Origin: Sympetrum striolatum
Lineage: Eukaryota; Arthropoda; Insecta; Odonata; Libellulidae
Direction of reading: 5' to 3'
Length of the DNA: 64,000 nt
NCBI GenBank assembly: GCA_947579665.1
Contig: OX388345.1
Coordinates: forward strand, 67,013,454 to 67,077,453
The first letter of the stretch is position 1, and every line of letters begins with the position of its first letter. The notes under the pieces are model-generated. The model searched no databases. It was not told where the DNA came from and was given only the letters and a program-made list of their open reading frames with translations. Below are positions 39,901-45,760 of the stretch, one piece after another. The position numbers and the translations under genes are program-made.

Positions 39901-42022
39901 ACGCATAAATGAAAATAGAACAAGAACATATTACTCCTAAGGGGCGAATAAAAAATATTCCGTCTTACTTCACCACGGTTACCAACACAATCACCCAACT
40001 GCACATTAAGGGCAGAAGGTCATGACGCCTATCAGATCCAGACGCTGCATTGCGGAGGGACGGTGTTAACAGCAAAGTGGGATTCCGGGGAAAGTGAAAC
40101 AGATGCGGGGAAAGGTGACGGTGGAGAAAGAGAGTGAGGAGATTGTTTTAATCTGTGACTGGGCGTGACCTACCCCCTCTATCCCGCTCACCCACGCCCT
40201 GGTTCGTGCCTTCGCATGGAGGCCGGGCGTGGACTCGTCGTGAGCAAAACGAGGGCAGTTTCTGCGTTGCACTCTCGGGCAAAGTCGGCGAGAAGTGGGG
40301 GGCGCGAGAACCACGGAATACGGGAAAGGGAGGCTTACAAAGAGGTGCGTTGATCGCAATGGCCCTAATTTTTTCGCTTTGGCACTTCCACGTGAGGAAT
40401 TGCGTAAACTTCCTTTTGGCTTCAACCACGTTCGCTGGGTATCGAGTATCAATGGCCTGCGCGGTGATTTTCAAAGGCTTGATGAAGAGTGATTGAGATA
40501 TATCGACTTCGTTGAGGGAGAAATGTTGCTACAGTCAATGAGACCAGCAGGCAGCGCTTTTGCCAACTGTACTTGGCTGGATCGCATAAATACAAGGCAT
40601 GTCCGTCCACGAATAAAGGGTGAGGGGTGTTTGCAAGAAAGGTTCCCAGAGATAGTAACCGACGAAAATTTAGAGTGACCAAAACTGAAATATGCTTTTG
40701 ATAATTTCAAAAAGCACTCGAGTAAATGTGTCACGACTCTTGTTAGGTGTACGTGCATCACTATTTTCCACTTATTGATTCCTCCACTTTATAAAAACTA
40801 ACCCCTAACTTTAATTAAAAAAATGTAATATTTTCTCTTGGCTATCAGAGGTAGAGGACGATGAAAAATGTAACTTTTTACTTAGTATTGCGATTATAAT
40901 TCACATGCTCCTTAAATCTTCCTTCCTTAATTCGCTAGAAAGACAAACAAACAAAGACAACAAACGATGTCCATCCATTAGTTTGAGATAGTAAAGAGTT
41001 CAATAATCGATACTCTAGCCTGTTGATATGTGCCCAGTATTGGGCATCTAACAGGAGAAATATATATTTAAACATCAACGAATTTATTTCTAAGTATACT
41101 CAATACATAATAAAGAAAATGATCATCTATCTTCGGGGTTTTTGTTGAGAAGTTACACTCTCATTGATAAGGCAATTATCATATAACAGATGGTCACAGT
41201 ATAGCATGAGTATCTAAGGCCATTTGCCTAGAACTCAATAAGAACAAGGATTGAAATGCCAGAATGTAGAAAGCTTTGTCACCTTTCACGAATGAGATTT
41301 AGTGTAGGAAACTTCATTACGTTCAAAAATTAGAAATTCTTGGTCTATATTAGATTAATGCCTGAGGAAAAAACTTGGAATTTTTTCATAAGTATCAAGC
41401 GGGTTATAGGAAAAGGGAATGTGAGTCAATTAAAAACGATCTGAATTCTTTTATGTGGAGTTAATGCTACAAGAAATTTCACAGCACAATAAAAAACGAA
41501 TAAAATATCTTACGTTTTGGTATTACAAACTGACAGTATTACATAATTATCAAAAGAGTTCAATGGAAATTGTTGTAAATCTTAACATTGATACATCGGA
41601 AACAATTACGAATGCATTTTAATGTTTAATCAATATTTATATATAAATATATTCATACATTTATAAATGTATGCCAATTTTAAAATATGACTTACGACGA
41701 GTTATAGAAATTGAAATTAAATAGGAATTGGATAGAAATAGGTACTTTATTTGAAAAGCAACAATCTTGCGCTTAAAAATAATCCTTACCCAGGCGATAA
41801 CTATGCCTTATAGAATACAAAAATTATGCCCCGGAGTAACTTATTTACATCATATCCGAAATTTTTTTACGAATTATTTTATCATATGCCATCATATATT
41901 TGAAAATCTATAAGCGGTGCTATATGGTTATTAATCAACAATATGGAGTAACGAGAAAATATACTTACAGTGTTTATGAGCCATATCCATAGTACTAGTA
42001 CCAGCGAAGGCAGGATCTTCAT
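530..42022 (-). CDS. dp: dumpy, N-terminal coding region (26 exons joined, incomplete at its 3' end)
   Basis: Dumpy is a giant membrane-anchored extracellular fibre protein of insects that links epithelia to the apical cuticle matrix. The join, in transcription order, is 42022-41969, 27527-27338, 23771-23667, 22506-22390, 16030-15899, 14489-14374, 14050-13792, 12211-11951, 10816-10697, 10527-10394, 10293-10056, 9934-9812, 9726-9592, 9397-9164, 8680-8147, 7887-7702, 7503-7252, 6787-6560, 6406-6203, 6055-5762, 5645-5403, 4975-4786, 4619-3052, 2453-2265, 1884-1497 and 972-530. All junctions use GT-AG and keep frame, giving 6937 nt (2312 codons plus 1 nt). Order of parts: signal peptide (about 1-21), four-cysteine LDLa-like segment, cbEGF and EGF modules to about residue 1450, then DPY and EGF modules alternating to the window edge. 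Many EGFs carry the D-x-D/N-E-C calcium motif and the C-x-N-x4-F/Y-x-C-x-C hydroxylation motif. The module order matches my recollection of the fly Dumpy N-terminus. The transmembrane end is outside the window. Confidence 0.95.
973..1496 (-). other. dumpy intron 25
   Basis: AT-rich intron of 524 bp between exons 25 and 26, phase 2. Nothing else recognised. Confidence 0.85.
1497..1884 (-). CDS. dp: dumpy exon 25: one EGF then tandem DPY-type units
   Basis: Phase 1 in, phase 2 out, 388 nt, about residues 2036-2164. It opens with DPCKKEGSCGPNAVC and CLCPDGFVGNPVPEQGC. Then come units beginning CGSGGSCPSGFVC, CSPHENKCAIGERC, CLGDGNCLVGEVC and CHIDSDCKTSEIC. The donor AG|GTAAGA splits an arginine codon finished by exon 26. 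ATTAG acceptor. Confidence 0.95.
1885..2264 (-). other. dumpy intron 24
   Basis: Very AT-rich intron of 380 bp between exons 24 and 25. Nothing else recognised. Confidence 0.85.
2265..2453 (-). CDS. dp: dumpy exon 24: tandem DPY-type units without EGF
   Basis: Phase 1 in and out, about residues 1973-2035. Three short units follow each other: CRNADDCVLGERC, CAGHAQCSDTQAC and CRSHANCPSDQAC. Each ends in a C-x-NG/N-x-C turn. There is no EGF between them, unlike the strict DPY-EGF alternation of exon 23. The acceptor is TTAAAG and the donor GTATTT, both somewhat weak. Confidence 0.92.
2668..2875. repeat. Target-site duplication pair (13 bp)
   Basis: Identical 13-bp copies at 2668-2680 and 2863-2875 flank the hairpin insertion. 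The length suits LINE-machinery integration better than a typical DNA transposon. Confidence 0.7.
2681..2862. mobile_element. Hairpin-bearing insertion with 13-bp direct repeats
   Basis: The 13-mer ACTACTTAAATAT occurs at 2668-2680 and again at 2863-2875, so the 182 bp between look like an insertion with a target-site duplication. Inside, 2712-2779 and 2796-2863 form a near-perfect inverted repeat of about 68 bp per arm with a short loop. A 31-bp unpaired leader sits at 2681-2711. The arms carry GGGTTTCCAACC and GACGTTTCGACTAT. There is no coding capacity. It could be a foldback MITE or a retroposed copy with a snap-back inversion. Confidence 0.75.
3008..3027. repeat. (ATA)n microsatellite
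   Basis: About seven copies of ATA inside dumpy intron 23. Confidence 0.9.
3052..4619 (-). CDS. dp: dumpy exon 23: large exon with alternating DPY and EGF modules
   Basis: Phase 2 in, phase 1 out, 1568 nt, about residues 1450-1972, the largest exon in the window. By cysteine pattern I count eight EGF cores: HCGPGAAC, LQCGPNALC, IGCGENEVC, ITCPRDADC, HHCGPHAIC, DACGENAVC, NPCHPTAIC and NACGPNSLC. Seven DPY-type segments alternate with them: CKNDLDC, CQTDKDC, CAGDSDC, CSTDAEC, CVYNIDC, CPRGDVDC and CISDADC. This DPY-EGF pairing is the diagnostic repeat of Dumpy. No intron splits the run. TTCTAG acceptor and GTAAAG donor. Confidence 0.97.
4786..4975 (-). CDS. dp: dumpy exon 22: cbEGF plus start of a DPY unit
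   Basis: Phase 1 in, phase 2 out, about residues 1387-1450. It has a cbEGF (DVDEC, CINTLGSYDCRC) and then CLDPTSCHCSHDTPCPHG. The phase-2 donor (GG|GTAAGT) splits a glycine codon completed by exon 23, giving CPHGFVCENNQC across the junction. Confidence 0.94.
4976..5402 (-). other. dumpy intron 21
   Basis: Intron of 427 bp between exons 21 and 22. It contains the inverted repeat at 5081-5139. Confidence 0.85.
5081..5139. repeat. Inverted repeat, 16-bp arms
   Basis: TAATACAAAACTTGTA at 5081-5096 is the exact reverse complement of 5124-5139. Imperfect pairing extends outward to about 5072 and 5149, and a smaller hairpin (TTGTAGA/TCTACAA) sits at the left side of the loop. Possibly a small foldback element. 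Confidence 0.75.
5403..5645 (-). CDS. dp: dumpy exon 21: two EGF modules
   Basis: Phase 1 in and out, about residues 1306-1386. It encodes PECGPNAHC with CACNPGMSGNPYEGC, then TACGLGAEC with VECVCPVGFIGNPYVSC. Neither has the calcium motif. TTACAG acceptor and GTGAGA donor. Confidence 0.95.
5762..6055 (-). CDS. dp: dumpy exon 20: EGF - DPY - EGF
   Basis: Phase 1 in and out, 294 nt, about residues 1208-1305. In order: FICGQGAVC with CKCVDGYFGNPFPGGAC; CSVTEPCQEPSICVSGRC; and VVCGVGATC with CVCNPFFVGNPDLVC. TTTTGCAG acceptor and GTAAGT donor. Confidence 0.95.
6203..6406 (-). CDS. dp: dumpy exon 19: DPY plus EGF
   Basis: Phase 1 in and out, about residues 1140-1207. It finishes the split cysteine, then carries ECDKNSDCVDQLACVAGSC (DPY pattern) and an EGF (LPCGVNAYC, AAWCRCNVGF). 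The acceptor ATTGAAG is not a classic CAG but is the one that keeps the frame. Confidence 0.92.
6560..6787 (-). CDS. dp: dumpy exon 18: EGF and cbEGF modules
   Basis: Phase 1 in and out, about residues 1064-1139. It carries SPCERFLCGINAKC with DPPRCMC, then a cbEGF (DIDEC, CINERGGHKCVC). The donor splits a TGT cysteine codon (GGA T|GTAAGT), and exon 19 restores it. TTCACAG acceptor. Confidence 0.94.
6788..7251 (-). other. dumpy intron 17
   Basis: AT-rich intron of 464 bp between exons 17 and 18. Nothing else recognised. Confidence 0.85.
7252..7503 (-). CDS. dp: dumpy exon 17: cbEGF plus DPY-like unit
   Basis: Phase 1 in and out, about residues 980-1063. It has a cbEGF start DVDEC with CLNRPGTHECVC (H in place of F/Y), then CIHDGDCQPNEKCVQPGECVC and PPPFF. 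TTTGCAG acceptor and AAAA|GTGAGT donor. Confidence 0.94.
7702..7887 (-). CDS. dp: dumpy exon 16: EGF-like modules
   Basis: Phase 1 in and out, about residues 918-979. Motifs are CSTLECQCQPPYQ, CSKGEKCPAGAEC and GGVSYCACPKGYR, closing with GSCE. ATACAG acceptor and GTTGGT donor. The CQCQPPY start and GGVSYCACPKGY block are characteristic of this part of Dumpy as I recall it. Confidence 0.94.
8147..8680 (-). CDS. dp: dumpy exon 15: several EGF/cbEGF modules
   Basis: Phase 1 in and out, 534 nt, about residues 740-917. In order: an EGF (PCETISCGPNAQC), a cbEGF (DIDEC, CINAPGRFSCQC), a cysteine-rich linker unit (SGCGPDSPCPAGEQC) and a cbEGF (DIDEC, CKNLPGSYECQC) ending NPYSLCE. TTTCCAG acceptor and GTAAGT donor. 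Confidence 0.95.
8681..9163 (-). other. dumpy intron 14
   Basis: Intron of 483 bp between exons 14 and 15. It carries a tRNA-like SINE fragment at about 8945-9000 and a short GATT tandem near 8825-8835. Confidence 0.85.
8945..9000 (-). mobile_element. SINE-like, tRNA-derived fragment
   Basis: On the minus strand it reads ATTAGTGAAACAACTG, then GGGAGGTCTGGGTTCAAGTTCC, which includes a pol III B-box-like GGTTCAAGTTCC. It matches the layout of the copies near 42.9, 53.0, 53.4 and 60.5 kb. The 5' half is truncated or decayed. Confidence 0.6.
9164..9397 (-). CDS. dp: dumpy exon 14: cbEGF plus a DPY-like unit
   Basis: Phase 1 in and out, about residues 662-739. It encodes a cbEGF (DIDEC, CINIPGSHVCEC, with H in place of F/Y), then a shorter unit CKTEADCPGNAIC with CLCPEPNVGNDC. 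This is the first DPY-type pattern in the chain. The junction to exon 15 reads CRHPCE, as I recall for the fly protein. Confidence 0.94.
9592..9726 (-). CDS. dp: dumpy exon 13: one cbEGF module
   Basis: Phase 1 in and out, about residues 617-661. It starts DIDEC with a long first loop (DRVNGPSGRC), then CTNLPGSFSCQC with full hydroxylation consensus. CATAG acceptor and GTAAGT donor. Confidence 0.94.
9812..9934 (-). CDS. dp: dumpy exon 12: one non-calcium EGF module
   Basis: Phase 1 in and out, about residues 576-616. It carries PCDDIKCGPHAYC, YCICDEGWTFNPS and a closing C. There is no D-x-D-E-C start, so it is an EGF without the calcium motif. Donor ATAG|GTACTG. Confidence 0.93.
10056..10293 (-). 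CDS. dp: dumpy exon 11: EGF-like and cbEGF modules
   Basis: Phase 0 in, phase 1 out, about residues 497-575. The first half is a compact six-cysteine unit (ILCNGNFDC, NNAEC, SQCFC, AEC). The second half is a cbEGF starting DIDEC with CTNTVGGFRCEC. TTCTAG acceptor and AAAG|GTTTGT donor. Confidence 0.94.
10394..10527 (-). CDS. dp: dumpy exon 10: one cbEGF module
   Basis: Phase 1 in, phase 0 out, about residues 452-496. It starts DINEC and carries CENAVPGYNCVCPQGY, ending CEQ at a GTATTT donor. The VPGYNC stretch and the phase-0 end before exon 11 (IDVNILC) match the Dumpy order I recall. Confidence 0.94.
10697..10816 (-). CDS. dp: dumpy exon 9: one cbEGF module
   Basis: Phase 1 in and out, about residues 412-451. 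It carries INEC, CTDVIGSFTCTC (Asp hydroxylation type) and closes with GDPYKGCV. TATAG acceptor and GTAAGC donor. Confidence 0.94.
10817..11950 (-). other. dumpy intron 8
   Basis: Intron of 1134 bp between exons 8 and 9. No EGF-like open frame or clear repeat seen. Confidence 0.8.
11951..12211 (-). CDS. dp: dumpy exon 8: two cbEGF modules, unusual donor
   Basis: Phase 1 in and out, about residues 325-411. It encodes DIDEC (with a longer first loop) and DVNEC modules, both with hydroxylation motifs (CHNSPGSFRCEC and CINSDGSYDCIC). The donor is AACA|GTTAGT, weaker than its neighbours. It was chosen because it keeps the sixth cysteine and gives YCN-NINEC into exon 9, like the fly protein as I recall it. 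Reading past the donor meets an in-frame TAG three bases beyond the exon end. Confidence 0.9.
12212..13791 (-). other. dumpy intron 7
   Basis: Intron of 1580 bp between exons 7 and 8. A 71-codon open frame at 13350-13565 has no cysteine-module pattern, so I treat it as chance. Confidence 0.8.
13792..14050 (-). CDS. dp: dumpy exon 7: two cbEGF modules
   Basis: Phase 0 in, phase 1 out, about residues 239-324. It begins with the cysteine that closes the exon 6 EGF, then holds two cbEGFs starting DRNEC and DENEC. The first has H where the hydroxylation consensus needs F or Y (CTNEPGGHKC). The second has the full consensus (CNNVEGGFRCAC). The acceptor (ATATAG) has a weak pyrimidine tract but is the only one that fits the frame. 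Confidence 0.93.
14051..14373 (-). other. dumpy intron 6
   Basis: AT-rich phase-0 intron of 323 bp between exons 6 and 7. Nothing else recognised. Confidence 0.85.
14374..14489 (-). CDS. dp: dumpy exon 6: one cbEGF module, sixth cysteine in the next exon
   Basis: Phase 1 in, phase 0 out, about residues 200-238. It starts DIDEC and carries CHNLPGNYTCSC, which fits the hydroxylation consensus and also contains an NYT glycosylation sequon. The exon stops at NPYDG. The missing sixth cysteine is the first codon of exon 7, which confirms the phase-0 junction. Confidence 0.94.
14490..15898 (-). other. dumpy intron 5
   Basis: Intron of 1409 bp between exons 5 and 6. No exon or clear repeat seen. 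Confidence 0.8.
15899..16030 (-). CDS. dp: dumpy exon 5: one cbEGF module with an extra cysteine
   Basis: Phase 1 in and out, about residues 156-199. It reads DINEC, then NAECCNLPAHFVCKC, with two adjacent cysteines where most EGFs have one. The CC-NLPAHF stretch is a recognisable Dumpy signature as I recall it. TTTGACAG acceptor and GTAAGT donor. Confidence 0.94.
17180..18060. other. GC/CpG-rich block in intron 4
   Basis: Clearly GC- and CpG-rich against AT-rich surroundings. Open frames overlap on both strands (for example 17461-17913), as expected where stops are rare. None shows a recognisable domain or splice context. Candidate regulatory island. Confidence 0.45.
18322..18502 (-). pseudogene. 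Decayed LINE reverse-transcriptase fragment
   Basis: On the minus strand one frame reads LLNSIYQLIFHTL, a stop, then ICGMFP. After a frameshift it continues KAIAVLKSGKVSKDKKAKPY and ALLASRGRVAVKYL. This resembles the N-terminal reverse-transcriptase block of non-LTR elements (L..IY..CL..G.FP..WK.A.V..L.K.GK......YRPISLL...GK..EK). A stop and a frameshift show it is dead. The match is by eye and short, so it is moderate evidence only. Confidence 0.45.
19600..20250. other. GC/CpG-rich block in intron 4
   Basis: GC-rich stretch with several overlapping open frames on both strands, the longest at 19613-20080 on the plus strand. Its predicted protein is low-complexity and charged, with no recognised family. 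Probably not coding. Confidence 0.45.
22390..22506 (-). CDS. dp: dumpy exon 4: one cbEGF module
   Basis: Phase 1 in and out, about residues 117-155. With the split codon it starts DENEC and carries CTNTLGSFQCTC, which fits the Asp/Asn beta-hydroxylation consensus C-x-N-x4-F-x-C-x-C. The exon ends on the sixth cysteine (SCQ). TTTGCAG acceptor and GTAAGT donor. This is a single calcium-binding EGF per exon, a pattern typical of shuffled modules. Confidence 0.94.
22507..23666 (-). other. dumpy intron 3
   Basis: Intron of 1160 bp between exons 3 and 4. It includes a perfect 20-bp AT palindrome at 23149-23168 (TATTGAATATATATTCAATA). No exon seen. Confidence 0.8.
23667..23771 (-). CDS. dp: dumpy exon 3: first EGF-like module
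   Basis: Phase 1 in, phase 1 out, 105 nt, about residues 82-116. It encodes a compact cysteine-rich unit with C-x-NGVC, CHCNDGFGGC and a closing C. The acceptor is TTTTACAG and the donor CCAG|GTGGGT. Joined to exon 4 it reads VPDENEC, which rebuilds the calcium-binding start of the next EGF. Confidence 0.92.
23772..27337 (-). other. dumpy intron 2
   Basis: Intron of 3566 bp between exons 2 and 3. Moderately GC-rich patches lie at about 24.5-24.9 and 25.7-26.1 kb, and the rest is AT-rich. Short AAT/ATT runs lie near 26.80 kb. No exon or mobile element recognised. Confidence 0.75.
27338..27527 (-). CDS. dp: dumpy exon 2: mature N-terminus and LDLa-like segment
   Basis: Phase 0 in, phase 1 out (CAG|GTAAGA donor), about residues 19-82. 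It holds the signal peptidase site, a basic stretch (SRGPRRE), then GYFGC, an N-glycosylation sequon (NES) and the LDLa-type calcium motif CDGTSDCYLGSDE. Only four cysteines are present, against six in a canonical LDLa domain. A segment of this kind precedes the first EGFs of insect Dumpy as I recall it. Confidence 0.9.
29150..29520. repeat. Two diverged tandem copies of a unit of about 180 bp
   Basis: Matching landmarks recur in order. TTTTGATAATTCTGATGG (29171) pairs with TTTTGATCATTCTGACGG (29349), and ACCGGTTTTGGCTAC (29247) pairs with ACCGGTTTCGGCTAC (29433). Each is followed by a CATCATCAGG or ATCATCAGG string and an AGAAATAT-type end. Spacing is 178-186 bp. There is no coding potential. 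An interspersed repeat of unknown class. Confidence 0.75.
33600..34350. other. GC-rich block in intron 1
   Basis: GC- and CpG-rich stretch with overlapping open frames (33597-33935 minus, 34051-34260 plus) that show no domain. It includes an isolated palindrome GGGTTCGAACCC near 34076. Confidence 0.4.
38086..38232. repeat. 59-bp tandem repeat, about 2.5 copies
   Basis: GTGAAATTTATAAATAATTG starts at 38086 and 38145, and a one-base variant (GTAAAATTTATAAATAATTG) starts at 38204. The period is a constant 59 bp. AT-rich minisatellite inside intron 1. Confidence 0.85.
39543..39784. mobile_element. piggyBac-type MITE, 234 bp, with TTAA flanks
   Basis: TTAA at 39543-39546 and at 39781-39784 flank 39547-39780. 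The ends are inverted: CCCTTTCATACC at the left, GGTCTGAAAGGG at the right, 11 of 12 positions matching. TTAA duplication and CCC...GGG ends are the hallmark of piggyBac-superfamily elements. The interior is AT-rich without an open frame, so this is a non-autonomous copy. Confidence 0.75.
40020..40470. other. GC/CpG-rich block near dumpy exon 1
   Basis: GC-rich stretch about 1.5 kb downstream (in the direction of transcription) of the signal-peptide exon. It is open in several frames on both strands (40066-40452 minus, 40155-40496 plus), which points to base composition rather than coding. Candidate intronic enhancer or alternative promoter; nothing in the sequence proves it. Confidence 0.4.
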
Positions 42023-42027
42023 TTTAG
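41969..42027 (-). CDS. dp: dumpy exon 1: start codon and signal peptide
   Basis: The start codon is at 42022-42020, and the exon ends in phase 0 at a GTAAGT donor. It encodes MKILPSLVLVLWIWLINT. Joined to exon 2 this gives a hydrophobic core followed by AEA|QQ, a textbook signal peptidase site at about residue 21. Upstream is a CAG acceptor at 42030-42028 behind a long pyrimidine tract, which leaves only 5 nt of 5' UTR in this exon. The base at -3 of the ATG is A, a good context. The ORF is too short to stand out by itself; the signal peptide and the phase fit to exon 2 support it. Confidence 0.88.
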
Positions 42028-42919
42028 CTGCAAAGAAAAAAAAAACACTTTAAGTCGTCTGTTTTCAAAACCAGTAAAGCATTATAAGTATTGGGAAGTA
42101 TGTTCATTTGAGCTAATGAAATGCAGAATTTACGATCCAAGAATGAGTAAATAGTGAATCATTCATTCTTAAAGGGTTCATTAGAATTATAAATATTAAA
42201 GAGTTTCAGCATAGCAGAAATTCCTTAACTGCATATGAAGAGGAATTATCTGAATTATTAATCCATCTAAGAATACTCCGATTTGAGTTAAAATCGGCAA
42301 TTTATTTCAGTTCAATATGAAAATGAGAATATTTTCAACTAAAGTAGTCTAAACCTGATCTCAGCTTCTATGGAAACTAAGCTTAGCACAAAGCAACAAC
42401 GACTTCAGTCTTCATCACAGAAGATTGCGAGTATGCCTCCATCGGTGACAATTAACTCTAGATTGCAGACCATATGAGGATATGCTCCACTCTTGAGTAC
42501 GATTCTGTCGCCTTGCCAACTTCTTCGCAAGAAAAAAAGCGTGTAGAAAAGATGAAATCATTCTTTTATAGCGACAAGTCCACCAGTTTGTCAAGTTCAT
42601 TTGTGAGGAATTCCAATCCATGTTGATTTGTTCAAAGCATTGACAGTAGCCTCCTGAGTAGGTCTCTCGCATAAACCACACATCCGTAGAGCACTGCAGT
42701 TATGATGAAATAAATTCTTCTCTTGCGTCGCATTTCATTAGTAAAAGTATTCGATGAACAGGTTGGTGATCATGAGTAGGCACTCGAGTTTTTCATACAG
42801 GCAAAGATATTTCAAATAAGGGCAACTGAACAATGCGATAATTTCTATATATTTATCATATCGCCCGCCGTTGAGACTTATGTAGCCAATCTCTATCTAG
42901 GTATATCTTTTATATTACA

Positions 42920-43045
42920 AGAAGTGAAAGCTAGTGACTTGACTGGGACTCAAACCCAGGCCTTCCACTTTCCGGACATGTTATAACCACTAAACTATCA
43001 AGCCACGTCCTTTTCACTTCTGTAAACGGGATGCATTATGAGCAT
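42920..43045 (-). mobile_element. SINE-like, tRNA-derived copy
   Basis: The minus strand reads GATAGTTTAGTGGTTATAAC (A-box-like TAGTTTAGTGG), then GGCCTGGGTTTGAGTCC (B-box-like GGTTTGAGTCC), then TTTCACTTCTTGTAATA. The order matches the copies near 53.0 and 60.5 kb. It is not a working tRNA because the anticodon arm does not pair. Confidence 0.7.
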
Positions 43046-45199
43046 TCTATTTACTTATTTGCAGCATATCTTTGTAATTAATCTCATGATAATTCGGTTT
43101 GTACTCGAATTTTTGCCAAAAAGTATACTTTACGAATTATTTCAAAGAAAATATCGTGTCGTTAGCTTTGTATTTGTTTGGCGAAGTTTGACATAACAAG
43201 GCTTCGCTAAAAACATTCCTTCACGAGACAGTACTTGTTCACTACAAGAGAGGTTCATTCATGAAATATCCTTGGTGAAAGCATTCAAAACGCAAATTTC
43301 AGTATAAAGGAATATTTTGCGTTTAGATTCCTTGGAATCATTTGTTGCGATTCCGACATTTTTGGTCTAGTCATAACAGTTGCATGTTTCAGCGAGAGAA
43401 AGAAATTTCGGGATATTAGGGAAAGTGAACACGATCCTTTCATCTTCGCGCTATCGGAGTTAGGAAGAGAAACTGAGCCGAAAAGAAAGTGTTCCGCACC
43501 AAAAAATGCTGTCAGATGCCCACGTTGTAGCCCAGCTCTCCTAGTGTGTAAAACCTATGCCATCTGCAGTGGTTTCAACTCAGCATTTCAGCACGAACCT
43601 CGAGCAATGCATCACTCTCCGATGAAACGTATAAGCGACCGATTTACGCTATCGTCTCGCGCATTCATCCGGTTGCTGCGCCCCCCTTTTTTATCTTCGA
43701 TGACCATCTTCCTTTCCATTTACTTCACGGCTATTTTCCACACATGCTCTCACCGTTAAATGCCACTCCTCAAACCGTGGGTCAGACGAAGGTCGTAAAG
43801 AAGGACTCTTGACATTATTCGGGGCTCTTGAAGACGCTGGGATTTCTCTTCATCTTCGCGGACACTCGTTCATGTCTGAGCATCATCTCCGACCGGGGAC
43901 TGGGGAGAGGAATTTTGGCGCGATCTTTATGTGGGACGCGTATACGCCTCGACGACCGACCACTATCTTTGGCAAAAACAGGAATTGAAGAGAATCCATT
44001 GCTTGTATCCGGCGGGCGACGGTCGATGTTTGCTCCTTGGCTTGCATCTCGAATCGTAACGACACAAAGCTTTCTACGATTTTTTTGGGAATGTACATTC
44101 CATCCCATATAATCAAAGCCAATTTTCTGTAGCGAAACAGTCAGAAATTATGCCCACTAAAATTTCAACTAATTACCACCTACCCCCCTACATTCTCTTG
44201 CGTGCTAGACTTCACGCCTTGAAGTACTTATTTCAATTGCGTTCTACATTTTGGCGAACGTTTACCGTTAAAAATTCAAGTCCCACTTCCGATGGGGAAA
44301 TTCCACTCAAGGCTGTGAGAGATAAACGCTTGTTCTGCGTATTTGAGTGAGCTTTCCAATTTCCTCCCTAACGTTTTATTGCTCGTGCCGGAAGTTTATG
44401 TAGAATGCGATAAGTGGGATGCTTTCGATTGAATCTATGGGTTTAATCAAACGCTTGAGATCGATCCAATGATGAGGCATTTTATATCTAGGTGATCAAT
44501 TCGTTTCTTTTGGTGAAACGAATCGCTCGATTGGGAAAAATGTTAGGATCGAAATTAGAGCAGCCTTGAAAGAATATACGATGACTTTAAAATTCCTGCT
44601 TTCCGACGCACTCGAAACAAATTATAATTATTGAATTATTACTTCTGATGCAGAGATTATCATTTCGACGTAAGCAGTAGACTTCAATGCCCAAAAAAGA
44701 ATCGCAAAAGATTAAATTTTAACAATTTGTCTCCACAACGTTTATATTGCCGCTAAGGGCTTATGATAAGTCTTAATGCATAGATTTTTCCACGAGTTAA
44801 AGGATGGATGAATTAAGTTAGGTCCACGAAGTGATCAGATCCCGCGTAGTGATTTGGGACAAATATTAAGAATGAAAAGAGCGCTACTAACTGGCGAAAA
44901 CTATAACTGCAAATATTACATTTCAATATCCATCTGCAACAGTATTCTAAGTGATTTTGTTATATATAGTTTTGTGGCAGCTGCTAACATTAACGGCGAT
45001 TTGCAATCCTTGAAAATTATTGTCTAAGAAGCCAAAACATCTCCGTCTGTTGAAGGTCATACATTAATTATAAACGACAACTTTCGTCTGCTGACTATAG
45101 TACATAAAAATCCGAAGGTTGGTTAAAAATGGGTTTTATTTCATCTAATTACGTCGTGGATATGAAAAACGTAAAACCGCAAGTTGGGTTACCATCAAT

Positions 45200-45760
45200 G
45201 CCATGGAAGTCGTGACCGACAAAAATGCACCCCGACGTCGACACGTATGAAATTACAAAGATAACGCCGCGCTTATGGTAAAGAAACAGGGCAAAAATTT
45301 CTCTCCAAGGATCATGTGGTCGAAATGTGTCGGGAACGCAAAACCTTGCACTTTTCGTCGGCACCCCGTTGGATATGCAACCTCGGATCACAGGACATTT
45401 ATGCACGGCGAGGGAGTGCAGGGGGGATTTTCGGTGCCTCACGACGCGGTAGGGAAACCGGTTTTCCCGGAATCGGACGGGAGAAAGAGAGATCGAGTCG
45501 GTCAGCTGCATGATCTCGTATCGCTGGCCTTTTTCTCCTCCGCCGCGGCCAAATTAGGTGGCGCTTTGAAAGGGCTCCGGGGGGAGACTGACAGGTCCGC
45601 CCACACACCCGGCGACACAACAGATTGCCCTCGGAGGAATCGCGCATTCCGAATTCCTGACGTCGTCGCCTTCCAGGTTTACAAAATCCACGTCGCGGAG
45701 CGAAAGTTTACGAGAGGATTTACGTCTTCGCCGTCGTAAAAAAAACTTGCAGAGCTCCTC
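45200..45760. other. GC/CpG-rich block upstream of dumpy
   Basis: Strongly GC-rich, with a 154-codon plus-strand open frame (45275-45739) overlapped by open frames on both strands. The predicted proteins have no recognisable domain. Probably non-coding, possibly regulatory. Confidence 0.4.

Larger units (their letters stand above)
27528..41968 (-). other. dumpy intron 1 (14.4 kb)
   Basis: Phase-0 intron of 14,441 bp between the signal-peptide exon and exon 2. It holds the repeated unit at 29150-29520, GC-rich blocks near 28.6-28.9, 30.0-30.6, 33.6-34.4 and 40.0-40.7 kb, a 59-bp tandem repeat at 38086-38232 and a piggyBac-type MITE at 39543-39784. There is a 10-bp-arm inverted repeat (CAGGGCGTGG/CCACGCCCTG) near 37746-37777. 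I found no convincing alternative exon. Confidence 0.8.

Noticed and set aside
40066..40496. Overlapping open frames of 108-128 codons on both strands
   Set aside because: Base composition explains them and no motif is seen.
42415..42681. 88-codon minus-strand open frame just upstream of dumpy exon 1
   Set aside because: Considered as a possible 5' exon or transposon piece. It shows no known domain, its start lacks support, and the phase and UTR logic of exon 1 do not need it.
45275..45739. 154-codon plus-strand open frame
   Set aside because: It lies in a GC-rich block with open frames in several other frames. There is no domain, no splice context and no codon pattern like the dumpy exons.
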